Counted from the stretch's first letter, positions 38,084 to 46,432 are shown. The stretch: DNA of 64,000 nt from Kitasatospora viridis (GCF_007829815.1 NZ_VIWT01000005.1:434001-498000), one strand, 5' to 3'. Notes: generated from the sequence alone by a model not told the origin. Numbers and translations: made by a program.

Positions 38084-39832
38084 ATGTTTCCTGAAGAAGC
38101 GCTGCCTCCCGAGGGAGTGACGGCCCCGACCTTCCTCCAGGTCCTCGCCGAGAACCTCGGCCACTCGGACGGCGGCTACACCTTCGTCCAGGAGGACGGG
38201 CGCGAGCTCTTCCTGAGCTGGTCGGAGCTGTCGAGGGAGGCTCTGCGCCGGGGGCGCCGGCTGCTCCGGAGCGGCTGGCGCAAGGGGGAGCGCCTGGCGC
38301 TGATCGTCCCGCAGGAGCAGGAGTTCGTCCTCACCTTCCTGGGTGCGGTCTCGGTGGGCGTCATCCCGGTCCCCATGTACCCGCCCCTGGGCGTCGGCAA
38401 GTTCGAGGCGTACTGCGAGGACGCTGCCGGCATCCTGCGCGCGGCGGGAGCCCGCGCGCTCGTGGTGCCCCGGAACCTGGCGGAGTTGCTGGACCCACTC
38501 CTCCACGCGGTCGAGGGCCTGCGGGTCCTCGACCCGGAGGAGTTCTTCGCCGAGCCCCTGGTGGGGAGCGCGCCGCAACCCGAGGCGATCCTCCCGCAGG
38601 ACGTGATGTTCCTGCAGTTCACCTCGGGGAGCACGGCGGCCCCCAAGGGAGTTCGGGTCACGCACGGCAGCGTGCTCGCCAACTGCGCGGCCATCATCAG
38701 CGCCATCGGCCTCGACGGCGGGCGGGACCGTGGCGTGAGCTGGTTGCCCATGTACCACGACATGGGGTTGGTCGGTTTCGTGCTGGCGCCGCTGATCGCG
38801 CGCTGCCCGGTGACCTTCCTGCCGACGCTGCGCTTCGCGTTCTCACCGGGGCTCTGGCTGGAAACGGTGAGCCGTCACCGCGCGACCGTGACCTTCGCGC
38901 CCAACTTCGGCCTGGCGCTGGCCGTCAAGCACACCCCGGCGCAGGAGCTCCAGCGGCTGGACCTGTCCTGCGTGCGGGTCGTGGGCTGCGGCGCCGAGCC
39001 CAATCACCCGGAGACGCTGCGCTCCTTCGCGGCGTACTTCGCGGCGGCGGGGCTGCGGCCGGGGACCGTCGTGCCGTGCTACGGCATGGCGGAGGCGACG
39101 CTCGCCGTCTCGTTCGGCGAGATCGGGGTTCCGCTCGCCCTGGACGTCATCGAGCAGGAGCCCTACCACTCGCGCGGCCTCGCGCGGCCCGCCCCGGAGG
39201 CGGCGCCCGCCGGCGCGCGGGTGGCGCTCGTGCCGTGCGGACGCCCCATCGCGGGTCACCGCGTCCTCATCGTGGACGAGGAGGGGAATCCGCTCCCGGA
39301 GCGGCACATCGGCGAGGTGGTCTTCCAGGGGCCGAGCGTGGCCGCGGGCTACCACGGTGACGCGGAGGCGACCCGGCGCAGCTTCACGGCGCACGGCCTG
39401 CACACCGGGGACTGCGGATACCTGGCCGACGGCGTCCTCTACGTGACGAGCCGTAAGAAGGACCTGCTGATCATCAACGGGCGCAACCACGACCCCCAGA
39501 CGGTGGAGTGGGCTGCCGCCGAGGTGCCCGGCCTGCGCAAGGGCAACGTCGTGGCCTTCACCCGGCCGGGCCGGGCCACCGAGGAGGTGGTGATCGTCGC
39601 CGAGCTCCGCGCGGGGGACGCCGCCACGGTGGCGCGGCAGGTTCGCGGTCACATCCAGACGAGGCTGTCCCTGGCCGTGGCGGAGGTCCTCCTGCTGGTG
39701 CCGGGGGAGCTGCCCAAGACCTCCAGCGGCAAGCTGAAGCGGAGCAGGACGCGACGGCAGTACCTCGACGGCCACTGGAGCGCGCTCCCCGACGAGCCGA
39801 ACACCATCCGTACACCCTCATTGACGAATTGA
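38084..39832 (+). CDS. Fatty acyl-AMP ligase (FAAL)
   Basis: A 582-residue adenylate-forming enzyme of the FAAL type, expected to activate a fatty acid with ATP and pass the acyl-AMP to a carrier protein rather than to CoA. Visible motifs are the phosphate loop FTSGSTAAPKG (from about residue 179), WLPMYHDMGLVG, CYGMAEATLAV, HTGDCGYL, and the catalytic lysine K550 in SSGKLKR. The LPMYHDMGL block and the overall length are typical of FAALs in lipopeptide and polyketide loading systems. The start used is the ATG at 38084, 49 bases after paralogue 1. The carrier protein gene follows 9 bases after the stop, so the pair very probably works together. Confidence 0.92.
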   Translation: MFPEEALPPEGVTAPTFLQVLAENLGHSDGGYTFVQEDGRELFLSWSELSREALRRGRRLLRSGWRKGERLALIVPQEQEFVLTFLGAVSVGVIPVPMYPPLGVGKFEAYCEDAAGILRAAGARALVVPRNLAELLDPLLHAVEGLRVLDPEEFFAEPLVGSAPQPEAILPQDVMFLQFTSGSTAAPKGVRVTHGSVLANCAAIISAIGLDGGRDRGVSWLPMYHDMGLVGFVLAPLIARCPVTFLPTLRFAFSPGLWLETVSRHRATVTFAPNFGLALAVKHTPAQELQRLDLSCVRVVGCGAEPNHPETLRSFAAYFAAAGLRPGTVVPCYGMAEATLAVSFGEIGVPLALDVIEQEPYHSRGLARPAPEAAPAGARVALVPCGRPIAGHRVLIVDEEGNPLPERHIGEVVFQGPSVAAGYHGDAEATRRSFTAHGLHTGDCGYLADGVLYVTSRKKDLLIINGRNHDPQTVEWAAAEVPGLRKGNVVAFTRPGRATEEVVIVAELRAGDAATVARQVRGHIQTRLSLAVAEVLLLVPGELPKTSSGKLKRSRTRRQYLDGHWSALPDEPNTIRTPSLTN

Positions 39833-39841
39833 GGAGCAGCC

Positions 39842-40144
39842 ATGGACACCCGACTGAGTCCCCGGGAGCGGGATCAGCTCCACTCGCTGATTCGCGAGAA
39901 GTTGGACACCGGCGGCGCGGAGGGGCCCGCGGAGATCAGGGACACCACCATGGTGAGGGAGCTGCCAGGGGTTGACTCCATGATGCTCCTGCGCCTTCTG
40001 GGCGCGGTCGAGTTGGGCTTCGAGGTCAACCTGGGCTTCCAGGCCATCCCCCAGGTGGAGACGGTGCAGGACATCGAGCGGTTGATCTGCGAATCGCGCG
40101 CGGCACGCCGCGAGCGCGTCCTGACTGCCGGAGGACGACCTTGA
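39842..40144 (+). CDS. Stand-alone acyl carrier protein
   Basis: A 100-residue carrier protein with the phosphopantetheine attachment serine at S46 in the motif GVDSMMLLRLL. It has the helix-loop-helix outline of an ACP, ending with a VETVQDIERLI helix that matches ACP helix 4. It lies 9 bases after the FAAL stop and is the likely acyl acceptor. Its last codon overlaps the TTG start of the next gene, which implies translational coupling and fixed stoichiometry with paralogue 2. Confidence 0.87.
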   Translation: MDTRLSPRERDQLHSLIREKLDTGGAEGPAEIRDTTMVRELPGVDSMMLLRLLGAVELGFEVNLGFQAIPQVETVQDIERLICESRAARRERVLTAGGRP

Positions 40145-40956
40145 GCGCCCTGAGTACGCAGCAGTCGCAGCGGGAAGCGCTGGAGATCGCCCTGTGGGCG
40201 CAGACCCGGCAGCCGCCCCCGCCGGAGCTGCTGGCGAAGCTCGGACTGCTGGGCCCCGACGGCCGCGCGCTCGACACGAGCGACCAGGAGACGGGAGTCG
40301 GCAACGCCTATCACGAGGACGGGAGCGGGCTGCCCGCCCTGGGGCCGCTGGCGCCCTTCGGCTCGTGGCAGTCGGTGGCCGCCACCATCCTGCGCAAGAC
40401 GGAGGAGTCCGCCGGCTTCGATCAGTCGTCCACGCAGTTCGATCTCTTCGCGTGGGTCGTCTTCGCGAGCCAGTTCCAGTCGATGCCGTTCCTCGTCAAC
40501 CTCGTTGACAACACCCTCAGTGCGTCCATCTCGTCCCTCTCGCTGGGGCCGGCCATCTGGATGGTGAGCGAGCTGCTCGGCGGGCTGCTGTCGTCGGATG
40601 CGCTGACCGGCGTCATCAACTCCATCAAGAAGATCGGACAGTTGGCGGTCGAGAACAAGGGGCTGCAGCAGAAGAACAGCAACGTGCAGCAGGGGGTCCT
40701 GACCGTGGCGAACGGGCAGTTGCGCCTCGGGTTGCTCCGGACCGTGGTGCAGATGGAGTACCGGACCGGCAAGGGGTACCAGCAGCTCAACCAGCAGATC
40801 ACCGTCAGTCGTCTCTTCGGGAGCCTCGACTACGACATGTGCATCCGCAACGCCGGGACGCTGCTGGAGTGGGGAGGGCGGGATCTGGACGACTGGCTCT
40901 ACGGCACCGCCAGCTTCCCGTACCCCCCCAACACCAGCCCCGCCTGGGGCAACTGA
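40141..40956 (+). CDS. Unrecognised protein, paralogue 2 of 3
   Basis: A 271-residue protein. It starts at a TTG that overlaps the ACP stop and is preceded by GGAGGA; this start aligns exactly with the N termini of its paralogues. It is the most diverged of the three but keeps the LGPLAPFGSWQSVAATIL block, the SISSLSLGPA segment, SIKKIGQLA, TGKGYQQL and the PPNTSPAW end. It has a single cysteine, C234 (YDMCIR), again 37 residues from the C terminus. No signal peptide is visible. Function unknown; the overlap with the ACP gene suggests a direct role with the carrier-bound acyl chain. Confidence 0.8.
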   Translation: MSALSTQQSQREALEIALWAQTRQPPPPELLAKLGLLGPDGRALDTSDQETGVGNAYHEDGSGLPALGPLAPFGSWQSVAATILRKTEESAGFDQSSTQFDLFAWVVFASQFQSMPFLVNLVDNTLSASISSLSLGPAIWMVSELLGGLLSSDALTGVINSIKKIGQLAVENKGLQQKNSNVQQGVLTVANGQLRLGLLRTVVQMEYRTGKGYQQLNQQITVSRLFGSLDYDMCIRNAGTLLEWGGRDLDDWLYGTASFPYPPNTSPAWGN

Positions 40957-41018
40957 GCCCCTGTGGCGAACGCCGTCCCATCCCGCCGCAGCACCTCACC
41001 CGCAGACAAGGAGCGGTC

Positions 41019-41813
41019 ATGATCGAGATCAGCCAGTCCCAGTTGCGCCGAGAGGCCGTGGAGCTCGCGCTGTGGCGGACGCCTGCCCCCGAGCTGGAGG
41101 TCGGCGCGATCGCCGCGCTCGCGCTGATCGACTCGGTGGGAAAGGACCAGGCGGTGGGCAACAAGGCGGCGGGAGACGGCAGTTCGCTGCCCGACCTGGG
41201 GCCGCTGGCGAGTTTCGGCTCGTGGGAGTCGGTCGCCAGCACCATCATGCACAAGGCTGAGAGCGCCAGCGCGTTCAACCCGGAGTCCACGACCTTCGCC
41301 CCGGCCGCCTGGAGCAACTTCCTCCAGAAGTTCTCCACGATCCCGTTCTTCCTGACGTACACGTACGACACCCGTACTGCGTCCATCTCCGCGCTCTCCC
41401 TGGAGAAGGGCGTCAACGCGGTGTCGGACCTGATCCAGAACGTCATGACGCCCGATGACTTCGAGGGCGTCATGACGACCATCAGGAAGATGGCCACGCT
41501 GGCGATCCAGAACGAAGGGCAGGCGCAGAAGAAGAGCAACCAGCAGGTCGGGGTCCTGTCGCGCAAGGCCGGAAAGCTCCACCTCGCAGTCGTCCGGACC
41601 GAGGTGGAGATGGAGTACAAGTCGGGCAAGGGGTACGAGCAGTTGACGCAGACCATCGACGTCTACCGCGGCTACGGCGTGCTCGACTTCGACAAGTGCG
41701 AGCGCAATGCCGGCACACTGCTCAAGTGGGACCACCGGACCGTGGGCGACTGGGAGAGCGGGACGGCCAGCGCCCCGCTGCCGCCCAACCAGAGCCTCGC
41801 CTGGGACGAGTGA
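41019..41813 (+). CDS. Unrecognised protein, paralogue 3 of 3
   Basis: A 264-residue protein, closely similar to paralogue 1 (identical runs include FGSWESVAST, NFLQKFSTIPFFLTY and ASAPLPPNQS). Its only cysteine is C227 (FDKCER), 37 residues from the end. The ATG at 41019 follows AAGGAGCGGTC, and the 40 or so bases before it resemble those before paralogue 1. The duplication therefore included the ribosome site. It is the last gene of the operon; exonuclease III converges on it 36 bases later. Confidence 0.8.
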   Translation: MIEISQSQLRREAVELALWRTPAPELEVGAIAALALIDSVGKDQAVGNKAAGDGSSLPDLGPLASFGSWESVASTIMHKAESASAFNPESTTFAPAAWSNFLQKFSTIPFFLTYTYDTRTASISALSLEKGVNAVSDLIQNVMTPDDFEGVMTTIRKMATLAIQNEGQAQKKSNQQVGVLSRKAGKLHLAVVRTEVEMEYKSGKGYEQLTQTIDVYRGYGVLDFDKCERNAGTLLKWDHRTVGDWESGTASAPLPPNQSLAWDE

Positions 41814-41849
41814 CCGATCGTTTCGGAATCACCGACTCTTCGGCGAGGC

Positions 41850-42653
41850 TCAGTGCGCCCCGGTGCCGAAGACGGCGGTGACGGGTGCGTGGTCGGACCA
41901 GCGTTCCGCGTGCGAGGCCGGCCGCTCGACGTACGCTTCCGTGCAGGTGTCCGCGAGTTTCTGACTGGCCATCAGGTAGTCGATCCGCCAGCCGGAGTCG
42001 TTGTCGAAGGCGCGCCCGCGGTAGGACCACCAGCTGTAGGGGCCCTCCTGCTCGGGGTGGTGGGCGCGGACGACGTCGACGTAGCCGGCCTCGTCGAGGA
42101 CGCGGGTGAGCCAGGCGCGCTCCTCGGGGAGGAAGCCGGCGTTCTTCTGGTTGGCCTTCCAGTTCTTGAGGTCGGCCTCGCGGTGGGCGATGTTCCAGTC
42201 GCCGCAGACCACGACCTCGCGGCCGTCGGCGGCGGCGCGGGCCTTGAGGTCGGTGAGGTGGGTGAGGAACTCGGCCATGAAGCGTTCCTTCTCGTCCTGC
42301 CGGTCGGTGCCGACCTCGCCGGAGGGGAGGTAGAGGCTGGCGACGGTCAGGCCGGGCAGTTCGATCTCGGCGTAGCGGCCCGAGTCGTCGAACTCGGCGG
42401 AGCCGAAGCCGATCCGGGTGGCCTGCGGAGCGGTGCGGGAGAGCACGGCCACGCCGGCCCGGCCCTTGGCGGCGGCCGGGGCCCAGACCGCGTGCCAGCC
42501 GGCCGCGTCCCGCACCTCGGCGGGCAGCTGGGCGGTCTCGGCGCGCACCTCCTGCAGGCAGACCACGTCGGCCGAGGTCGAGGCGAGCCATTCGACGAAG
42601 CCCTTCTTCGCCGCGGCCCGGATTCCGTTCACGTTCACAGTCGTCACGATCAC
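41850..42653 (-). CDS. xth: Exodeoxyribonuclease III
   Basis: A 267-residue EEP-superfamily nuclease for base-excision repair (AP endonuclease and 3' exonuclease). Motifs in order are VNVNGIRAA, CLQEVRAE (metal-binding glutamate), LYLPSGEVGTDRQ, GDWNIAH, the RIDYLMAS block near the C terminus, and WSDHAPVTAVF (catalytic Asp-His). The GTG start at 42653 gives the expected N terminus. It is a housekeeping gene and marks the edge of the accessory block. Confidence 0.93.
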   Translation of the reverse strand: MIVTTVNVNGIRAAAKKGFVEWLASTSADVVCLQEVRAETAQLPAEVRDAAGWHAVWAPAAAKGRAGVAVLSRTAPQATRIGFGSAEFDDSGRYAEIELPGLTVASLYLPSGEVGTDRQDEKERFMAEFLTHLTDLKARAAADGREVVVCGDWNIAHREADLKNWKANQKNAGFLPEERAWLTRVLDEAGYVDVVRAHHPEQEGPYSWWSYRGRAFDNDSGWRIDYLMASQKLADTCTEAYVERPASHAERWSDHAPVTAVFGTGAH

Positions 42654-42721
42654 CGAGGCAGCCTACCGGCCGCCGCCGACAGCGTTTCGCGGGCCACGCG
42701 AGTGGCCAGTCGTCCCTTGAA

Positions 42722-42741
42722 TGGTTAAGGCCTGGTTAAGG
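42722..42741. repeat. Two TGGTTAAGG direct repeats with 11-base period
   Basis: TGGTTAAGG occurs at 42722-42730 and again at 42733-42741. It lies between the divergent exonuclease III and GntR genes, 70 bases upstream of the first. An 11-base period is typical of direct-repeat boxes for response regulators, but the sequence does not clearly match the PhoP box. Confidence 0.4.
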
Positions 42742-42776
42742 TCCGTGGCGGCCGGGTCAAGCCCGTGTCATTGGTC

Positions 42777-42806
42777 TTGACCATCTCCCGGACGACCACC
42801 TAGGGT
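42777..42806 (+). promoter_or_regulatory. HrdB-type promoter for the GntR gene
   Basis: A -35 element TTGACC (42777-42782) and a -10 element TAGGGT (42801-42806) are separated by 18 bases. This is close to the vegetative streptomycete consensus. It predicts a transcript start near 42813, about 30 bases before the ATG. A small palindrome CTTTAATAAAG (42823-42833) between promoter and start could be an autoregulatory site. Confidence 0.7.
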
Positions 42807-42844
42807 CACTTACTGCAAGGACCTTTAATAAAGAAGGACGGATA

Positions 42845-43744
42845 ATGCTCCGGCCCGTCACCAGGCTCAACCTGCCGGAGCAGCAGGTCCTTCAGGACGC
42901 CGGGCGGCTGTCACCACAGCGGCGGCCGGGCCCGGCCAGGGTGGAGGACACGGTGGGGACAGCTCAGCTCACGGCGGTACCGGAGCCGAAGTACTGGCAG
43001 CTGCGCACGGTGCTGCTGCGCGCCATCGACACCGAGTTCTCCACCGGTCAGGTGATCCCGAACGAGCGCGAGCTGGCCGCCCGGTTCAACGTGGCCCGGG
43101 CGACCCTGCGTCAGGCCCTCGACCAGCTGGAGCTGGAGGGCCGCCTGGTCCGCCGGCGCGGCATCGGCACCCTGGTCGCCGCCCCGCGGGTCGGCGTGCA
43201 GGTGAGCCGGCAGGAGGAGGGCTGGCCGGGCGGCAGCCGCGAACAGGCCTGGCAGACCGTGGGTTTCGCCGTGGCCGCGGCCGGTGAGCAGCTGGCCAAG
43301 GCGCTCGGCGTGCCGGTCGGCGAGCAGGTGCACACCGTGCGCCGGCTGCGCGTGGAGCAGGGCAAGACGGTGGCCACCGAGGCCCTGCACGTGCCGGACT
43401 CGGCGCTGGCGATGCTGCCCGAGATCCGTCTGTCCGGCGCCGCGGGCAGCGGCGCCGGGCCGGAGGACGAGGGGCGGGCGCTGCTGCGCCGGATGGAACG
43501 GCTGACCGTGGACGGCGAGTCCCGGTCGGTCGAGCTCGGCGTGGCCGAGGCGGACGAGGCGCTGCTGCTGCAGCGCCCGCCGGGCACCCCCGTGCTGGTG
43601 GTGACCACGCAGTACGCCTCGGCCGGTCGGCTGGCCGCGGTGGCGGTCTCCACCTACCGGGCCGACACCTGCCGGCTGACCTTCGGGGAGACCGGCCTGG
43701 TCGAGGTCACCCCGGTGCCGGCGGACTTCCGCACCGCGAGCTGA
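42845..43744 (+). CDS. GntR family transcriptional regulator (HutC/UTRA type)
   Basis: A 299-residue regulator. The winged helix-turn-helix lies around residues 50-115 (WQLRTVLLRAI, NERELAARFNVARATLRQAL, RRRGIGTLVA). The C-terminal half matches a UTRA ligand-binding domain (VHTVRRLRVEQGKTVATEAL and the final VSTYRADTCRLTF). The ligand is unknown. The ATG at 42845 has AAGGAC upstream and a matching promoter. A GTG at 42953 preceded by GGAGG would give a protein 36 residues shorter and is a real alternative. It stands alone, ended by a strong hairpin shared with the ROK gene. Confidence 0.9.
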   Translation: MLRPVTRLNLPEQQVLQDAGRLSPQRRPGPARVEDTVGTAQLTAVPEPKYWQLRTVLLRAIDTEFSTGQVIPNERELAARFNVARATLRQALDQLELEGRLVRRRGIGTLVAAPRVGVQVSRQEEGWPGGSREQAWQTVGFAVAAAGEQLAKALGVPVGEQVHTVRRLRVEQGKTVATEALHVPDSALAMLPEIRLSGAAGSGAGPEDEGRALLRRMERLTVDGESRSVELGVAEADEALLLQRPPGTPVLVVTTQYASAGRLAAVAVSTYRADTCRLTFGETGLVEVTPVPADFRTAS

Positions 43745-43762
43745 TCCAGGGAAGAACGAAAG

Positions 43763-43797
43763 GCGAAGGGGCCCGCTCGGTGAGCGGGCCCCTTCGC
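43763..43797. terminator. 16-bp bidirectional terminator between GntR and ROK genes
   Basis: Perfect arms 43763-43778 and 43782-43797 with a three-base loop lie between two converging genes (stops at 43744 and 43808). The stem is very stable and reads as a terminator in both directions. Confidence 0.9.
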
Positions 43798-43807
43798 TGT
43801 CGTCGCG

Positions 43808-44983
43808 TCAGTTCCGGGCGACCGGCGGGTCCACCGCGAAGAGCTGCTCCTCCACCTGGTCCAGCGCCAGCCGCAGCGCGCCGAGCGCGACCACTTCCTC
43901 CCCGAGCGAGGAGAGCGCCACCTCGGGTGCCCGCAGGCAGGAGAGCTCCAGCTGTTCGCGCAGCGGGCCCAGGGTGTCGTCGAGTCCGGCGGCCCAGCCG
44001 CCGATCACCACCAGCTGCGGGTCGATGGCGAGCACCAGGGCGGTGACGTCGTGCACCAGGCGGCGCAGGAAGCGGTCCATCGCGACCCGGGCCACCTCGT
44101 CGCCCTCCCGGGCCAGGGTGAGCACCCGGGCCACGGCGGCCTCGTCCAGCGGGGCGAGCGGCTTGCCGGTGGTGGAGAGCAGGCGTTCGGGGGTGGCCTC
44201 CTGGCCGAGCAGGTGCAGCGCGCCGATCTCGCCGGCCGCGCCGCCGAAGCCGCGGTGCAGCCGCCCGTTGATCAGCGAGCCGGCGCCGGGGCTCAGGCCG
44301 GCCAGCACGAAGACCACGTCGCCCATGCCGACGGCGGCGCCCTGCCAGTGTTCGGCGATGGCGGCCAGGTTGGCGTCGTTCTCGATCAGCACCGGGCAGC
44401 GGAACGAGCGGCGCAGTTTGGCGCCCAGGTCCAGGCCGGTCCAGCCGGGCATCGCGGTGCCGAGCCGCACCGTGCCCTCGCGGTCCACGATGCCGGGCGT
44501 GCCGACGCCGACCGCCCAGAGGCTGTCCCGGGAGACCCCGGCCTTGCGCAGCACCTCGGCGACCACCGTGCGCACCACGCCCAGCCGGTCCTCGACCTCG
44601 GCGGTCTCGGCCACCTCGCGGGCCAGGCCGGCGACCTGCTGGCCGGCCAGGTCGGCCAGCACGGCGCGGATCATGTGGACGCCGACCTCGATGCCCAGGA
44701 TGTGCCCGGCCTCGGCGCGGAACCGGAACCAGCGGGCGGGGCGGCCGCGTTGCCGCCCGCCGTCCTGGTTCTGGTCCACCTCGGCGACCAGTCCGCTCTC
44801 CAGCAGGCCGTCGATCACGCCTTCCACGGTCGGCCGGGACAGCCCGGTGTCGCCGACCAGTTGGGTCAGGGTGACGGCTTGGCCGTCGCGCAGCGACCGG
44901 AGTGTGACGGCGGCGTTGATCCGACGCAGGAGCGAGGAGTCTCCTCCGGTGAGCCGATCAGCCAAGTCGCTGCCTTTCCGCAC
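43808..44983 (-). CDS. ROK family transcriptional regulator
   Basis: About 391 residues in the form chosen. An N-terminal winged helix (LTGGDSSLLRRINAAVTLRSL, LSRPTVEGVIDGLLESGLV) is followed by a ROK sugar-kinase-like domain (VGVGTPGIVDREG, ENDANLAAIAEHW, GFGGAAGEIGALH). The zinc-binding CxCGxxGC cluster of ROK proteins is absent; the equivalent stretch reads LHLLGQEATPERL. Such proteins usually repress carbohydrate genes, but no sugar genes adjoin it here. I prefer a GTG start at about 44983, before RKGSDLADRLTGG. A GTG at 45046 would add a 21-residue arginine-rich leader that does not look conserved. The 300 bases up to the next gene hold only upstream sequence. Confidence 0.85.
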   Translation of the reverse strand: MRKGSDLADRLTGGDSSLLRRINAAVTLRSLRDGQAVTLTQLVGDTGLSRPTVEGVIDGLLESGLVAEVDQNQDGGRQRGRPARWFRFRAEAGHILGIEVGVHMIRAVLADLAGQQVAGLAREVAETAEVEDRLGVVRTVVAEVLRKAGVSRDSLWAVGVGTPGIVDREGTVRLGTAMPGWTGLDLGAKLRRSFRCPVLIENDANLAAIAEHWQGAAVGMGDVVFVLAGLSPGAGSLINGRLHRGFGGAAGEIGALHLLGQEATPERLLSTTGKPLAPLDEAAVARVLTLAREGDEVARVAMDRFLRRLVHDVTALVLAIDPQLVVIGGWAAGLDDTLGPLREQLELSCLRAPEVALSSLGEEVVALGALRLALDQVEEQLFAVDPPVARN

Positions 44984-45281
44984 ATCGCGCGACTGCCCTG
45001 GCGCGCGTTTCACCTGCGCGCGGATGCCGCCGGTGACCCCGCGCACCGCCGTTCCGACGACGGGTCACGAGGGAGCGCCGCACGTCGGAAGGGGCGTCAG
45101 CCGGATCCTAGCCGCGCCCCGACCGGCCCGCGAGCATCGGTGCAGCTCATCGCCGGTTCTGTATCGAAAAGTGACCTATCGGACCGGCAACCCCATGGTG
45201 CGGACCACCTGTTCGGGTGGGGTGCGCGGCGCCGCGCGTGCGGGTTTCGGCCGGTCGGGCCGACGCCCGTATGCTGCGCGC

Positions 45282-45962
45282 ATGCCGAACGAATCCCGTC
45301 TGCTGCTCGACGCCGCGGAGCTCGCCGCCTTCGTCCGGGAGCGGACCCGCCGGGGGCCGGTGCCGTTCGTTCCCGAGATCGAGCTGCACATGGCCGAGGA
45401 GGTGCTGGAGCTCTGGGAGGCGCTGGAGGCGGCCCGGGGCGAGGTGGGCCTGCCGCCGCCGTTCTGGGCCTTCCCGTGGGCTGGCGGGGTGGCGGTGGCC
45501 CGCTACGTGCTGGACCACCCGGAGACGGTCGCGGGGCGCCGGGTGCTGGACCTGGCGGCGGGCTCGGGCCTGGTCGCGGTGGCGGCCGCGCTGTGCGGGG
45601 CGAGTTCGGTGCTGGCCATCGACATCGACCCGTACGCGATCGCCGCGACCGAGGTGAACGCGGCGGCGAACGGGGTGCGGGTCGAGGCCCTGGCCCAGGA
45701 CGTGCTGGACGGCGACGGTGGGCCGGCCGAGGTGGTGCTGGCCGGCGACGTCTTCTACGAGCGCACCATGGCCGCCCGCTTCCTGCCCTTCCTGGAGCGG
45801 GCCCGGGCGCGGGGCGCCGAGGTGGTCGTCGGGGACCCGGGCCGGGCGTACCTGCCGCGCGAGCGCTTCACCAGCGTCGCGGCGTACCAGGTGCCGGTGG
45901 TGGCCGACCTGGAGGACACGGCGCTCAAGACGACCACGGTCTGGCGTCTCGACCCGCGATAA
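45282..45962 (+). CDS. Class I SAM-dependent methyltransferase
   Basis: A 226-residue Rossmann methyltransferase. Motif I is VLDLAAGSGLVAVAAA, followed by VLAIDIDPYAIAATEVNAAANG and the VVLAGDVFYE motif. This is the layout of PrmA-like and ETFB-lysine methyltransferase-like enzymes, in which the N-terminal helix region (PPPFWAFPWAGG) precedes the SAM site. The substrate is unknown; a protein lysine or small molecule is possible. The ATG at 45282 fits conserved N termini. The GNAT gene follows 41 bases downstream on the same strand. Confidence 0.88.
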   Translation: MPNESRLLLDAAELAAFVRERTRRGPVPFVPEIELHMAEEVLELWEALEAARGEVGLPPPFWAFPWAGGVAVARYVLDHPETVAGRRVLDLAAGSGLVAVAAALCGASSVLAIDIDPYAIAATEVNAAANGVRVEALAQDVLDGDGGPAEVVLAGDVFYERTMAARFLPFLERARARGAEVVVGDPGRAYLPRERFTSVAAYQVPVVADLEDTALKTTTVWRLDPR

Positions 45963-46003
45963 CCAGTGGGAGGCCGGGCGCTGGCCCTGCTAGGACTGAC
46001 GAC

Positions 46004-46432
46004 ATGAGTGATCTGATCGTCCGACCGGCGGAGCCCACCGAGGTGGCCGCGCTACTCGACTTCTGGGCCCGGGCAGCCAAGGGGACCAGCGTCTCCGACG
46101 ACGTCGCGGGAGTGACCCGGCTGCTGGAGCGCGACCCGGAGGCCCTCCTGGTGGCCGAGCAGGACGACGAGATCGTGGGCACCCTGATCGCCGGCTGGGA
46201 CGGCTGGCGGGCCTCCCTCTACCGCCTCGCGGTCGCCCCCGAGTACCGCCGCCGGGGCATCGCCGCCGCCCTGCTGCGGGCGGCCGAGCGCCGCTTCACC
46301 GCGCTCGGCGCCCGCCGCGCGGACGCCATGGTGCTGGACGCCAACCCGGAGGCCCACCTCACCTGGCAGGCCTCCGGGTACGAGCGGGAGGAGCAGTGGC
46401 GGCGCTGGGTCAAGCCCCTGACGGAGCTTTAG
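46004..46432 (+). CDS. GNAT family N-acetyltransferase, intact copy at the island edge
   Basis: A 142-residue GNAT. The acetyl-CoA site is LYRLAVAPEYRRRGIAAALL, followed by ALGARRADAMVLDANPEA and a C-terminal QASGYEREEQWRRWVKPL. The substrate is unknown. Its last 178 coding bases recur almost exactly at 52201-52378, nearly 6 kb away, next to bioD. The last residues EL and the stop come from island sequence, so this gene has probably received a new 3' end. It overlaps the convergent lasso acetyltransferase gene by 23 bases. Confidence 0.88.
   Translation: MSDLIVRPAEPTEVAALLDFWARAAKGTSVSDDVAGVTRLLERDPEALLVAEQDDEIVGTLIAGWDGWRASLYRLAVAPEYRRRGIAAALLRAAERRFTALGARRADAMVLDANPEAHLTWQASGYEREEQWRRWVKPLTEL
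46245..46422 (+). repeat. Left 178-bp direct repeat bounding the lasso island
   Basis: The segment matches 52201-52378 in the same orientation with five mismatches, all in the first 40 bases; the last 140 bases are identical. It lies inside the 3' end of the GNAT gene. Its final 13 bases also supply the last codons and the stop of the convergent lasso acetyltransferase. Confidence 0.92.

Noticed and set aside
37222..41813. The FAAL and ACP as the loading system of the PKS in this window
   Set aside because: Not excluded, but the operon is separated by three hairpins and an opposing gene. The ACP is coupled to the unknown paralogues rather than to any PKS gene, and no PKS loading region is visible here to accept the chain.
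43974..45281. Plus-strand extension that would make the methyltransferase 662 residues long
   Set aside because: The extra part is antisense to the ROK regulator and has no conserved features. The ATG at 45282 begins the real domain.
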